DNA from: Tannockella sp964372125
GTDB lineage: Bacteria; Bacillota_I; Bacilli_A; Erysipelotrichales; Coprobacillaceae
Assembly: GCA_964372125.1 (NCBI GenBank)
Contig: CAYJPL010000017.1
Span: forward strand, 1 to 42,787
DNA: 42,787 nt
Reading direction: 5' to 3'
Both the position numbers and the translations under genes were made by a program. Below the pieces are notes generated by a model. That model worked only from the letters and a program-made list of their open reading frames with translations, did not search any database and was not told the origin of the DNA. Below are positions 41,766 through 42,787 of the stretch, piece by piece. Each line of letters opens with the position of its first letter. Position 1 is the first letter of the stretch.

Positions 41766-42390
41766 AAATTTATTTTCAAAGCAAGAAAAAAAAGAAGAAT
41801 TTTTTGAACCTGTAGATCCAGTAGTGGAACGTAGAAGACAAGAAAAGTTTAGTGCACCATTAATTTATGATGAAGAATTTAATGAGAAACAAATAGAAGA
41901 AAAAAAGCCGAAAATTAAAACGATACAAGTAGATGATTTACCAAAACCAAAATCTACTTATAAAATGTCTGAAATAATTTCACCAATGTTTGGTTCTAGT
42001 GAAAAAAAGTCAGATAAAAATGAGACTACGAAAAAAACGACAGTTCGTACAAAAAGAAAAAAAGCTGATCAACTAGTTCCTGTAATCAGTCCATTTTATG
42101 GTATGAATGATACTGAAGAAGTAGACGAAGTTGTGGTTGTCGAAGAAGCAATTAATGTTAAAGTTGAGTCACCTAAAAAAGAAGTAGAAGATAACTTACG
42201 CAATATTGCTAAGATTATCGAAGAAGAAAAAGATCAGTTACGTATTATTGAGGAACGTACTGGTGAGTTTAAACTTGACTTTAGTAATGTAGCTACTGAA
42301 GATGATAAGGTTTCTTTAATTGATGAAATTGAAGATGATATGTCATTGGATGAATTAATGAGTTTATACGAGAAAAAGTTTACTGATTAA
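41758..42390 (+). CDS. Unrecognised charged protein with two ISPxxG motifs
   Basis: 210 residues, highly charged and probably mostly disordered, without TM segment. Two similar short motifs occur: IISPMFGSS and VISPFYGMN. An acidic coiled-coil-like C-terminus ends DDMSLDELMSLYEKKFTD. In Bacillus ytpR is followed by sftA, a DNA translocase whose cytoplasmic linker has comparable SPxYG-like sites; this gene could be a linker-like adaptor for division or segregation (inference). SD GGAGGGG at 41747-41753. Not a known family to me. Confidence 0.65.
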   Translation: MFKNLFSKQEKKEEFFEPVDPVVERRRQEKFSAPLIYDEEFNEKQIEEKKPKIKTIQVDDLPKPKSTYKMSEIISPMFGSSEKKSDKNETTKKTTVRTKRKKADQLVPVISPFYGMNDTEEVDEVVVVEEAINVKVESPKKEVEDNLRNIAKIIEEEKDQLRIIEERTGEFKLDFSNVATEDDKVSLIDEIEDDMSLDELMSLYEKKFTD

Positions 42391-42391
42391 T

Positions 42392-42721
42392 ATGATTAAA
42401 GGAATTGGTGTCGATATTGTAGAGATTACTAGAATTAAAAATGATGAATCATTTATTAATAAAGTTCTCTCATCACAAGAAATCGATATATATAAACAGT
42501 TAAAAACAGAAAAAAGACAAAAAGAATTTTTAGCTGGAAGATTTTGCGCTAAAGAAGCATTTCTAAAGGCGATGGGTGTTGGAATTGGGCCAATCCCGTT
42601 AAAAGATATTTCTATTACTTATGGAGATAATAATCAACCGATTATAAACTTCGAAAAAACTTTCGTATCTATATCTCATGAAAAAGACTATGCAATTGCA
42701 TACGTAATTATTGAATTATAA
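42392..42721 (+). CDS. acpS: Holo-[acyl-carrier-protein] synthase
   Basis: 109 residues; transfers phosphopantetheine from CoA to acyl carrier protein. GIGVDIVEITRI with Asp8, GRFCAKEAFLKAMG with Glu near 55, and VSISHEKDYAIAYV with the family's SHxxxYA block. The length is usual for the group I enzyme (about 120). It begins one base after the preceding stop, without a strong SD, so it is coupled. Confidence 0.94.
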   Translation: MIKGIGVDIVEITRIKNDESFINKVLSSQEIDIYKQLKTEKRQKEFLAGRFCAKEAFLKAMGVGIGPIPLKDISITYGDNNQPIINFEKTFVSISHEKDYAIAYVIIEL

Positions 42722-42754
42722 GCAAAGTATCCGGGCTCTGTGTCAAGAGTGGGG

Positions 42755-42783
42755 GACAAATAACTATTAATTAGTTATTTGTC
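42755..42783 (+). terminator. 12-bp perfect inverted repeat at the window edge
   Basis: GACAAATAACTA (42755-42766) and TAGTTATTTGTC (42772-42783) with a five-base loop. It lies 34 bases after acpS. It may terminate that operon, but only one T-rich base group (TCTT) remains before the edge. The sequence just upstream, GGGCTCTGTGTCAAGAGTGG, also resembles the border of an insertion sequence, so the identity is open. Confidence 0.45.
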
Positions 42784-42787
42784 TCTT

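Noticed and set aside
1..42787. CRISPR arrays, tRNA or rRNA genes
   Set aside because: No regularly spaced short repeats, no tRNA cloverleaf with TTCGA-type arm and no rRNA-like conserved stretch were seen on either strand.

Overview
The window looks like a chromosomal segment of a low-GC Gram-positive bacterium (Bacillota). PolC replicase, RbgA, RnpM/YlxR, TrmFO and YtpR, SD-led genes with AGGAGG-like sites and an AT-rich composition all point that way. Dxr (MEP pathway), a short IF2 and the lack of hslVU-codY and proS at their usual Bacillus places fit an Erysipelotrichia-like or related lineage better than Bacillus. That placement is inference from gene content, not a phylogeny.

Left part (1 to about 8.8 kb): an accessory, decaying toxin/immunity island. 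It holds a SUKH (SMI1/KNR4) gene, an Imm33/DUF2185-like gene and an unrecognised 308/309-codon gene as a cassette. The cassette is present twice, at 1-1549 and 6581-8132, with a constant offset of 6580 bp. A third SUKH copy lies at 5656. Between the cassettes are a lipoprotein gene, a truncated and frameshifted lipase-like (Mbeg1/DUF2974-type) toxin, two degraded copies of one toxin tail that each overlap the start of a following gene, and several unrecognised probable immunity genes. No intact toxin is visible; immunity genes outnumber toxins.

Middle-left (8.8 to 13.7 kb): a P3A-type proton-pumping ATPase with its own promoter and terminator, an unrecognised two-TM protein, and a decayed GNAT acetyltransferase. 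The last two sit between two copies of the promoter/leader that drives rbgA, so they look inserted.

Right part (13.7 to 42.7 kb): a dense, co-directional core region. In order: rbgA-rnhB-dprA-topA-trmFO-xerC (ribosome assembly, DNA topology and recombination); rpsB-tsf-pyrH-frr (translation and UMP kinase); uppS-cdsA-dxr-rseP (isoprenoid and lipid precursors, membrane proteolysis); polC; rimP-nusA-rnpM-ylxQ-infB-rbfA (the classic transcription/translation operon); nagA with an aldose-1-epimerase-like gene; then lipoprotein-rsuA-like-trmB-ytpP-ytpR-hypothetical-acpS. Intrinsic terminators separate most of these units. All convincing genes are on the + strand. The last 66 bases hold a long perfect inverted repeat that may be a terminator or the start of another element.
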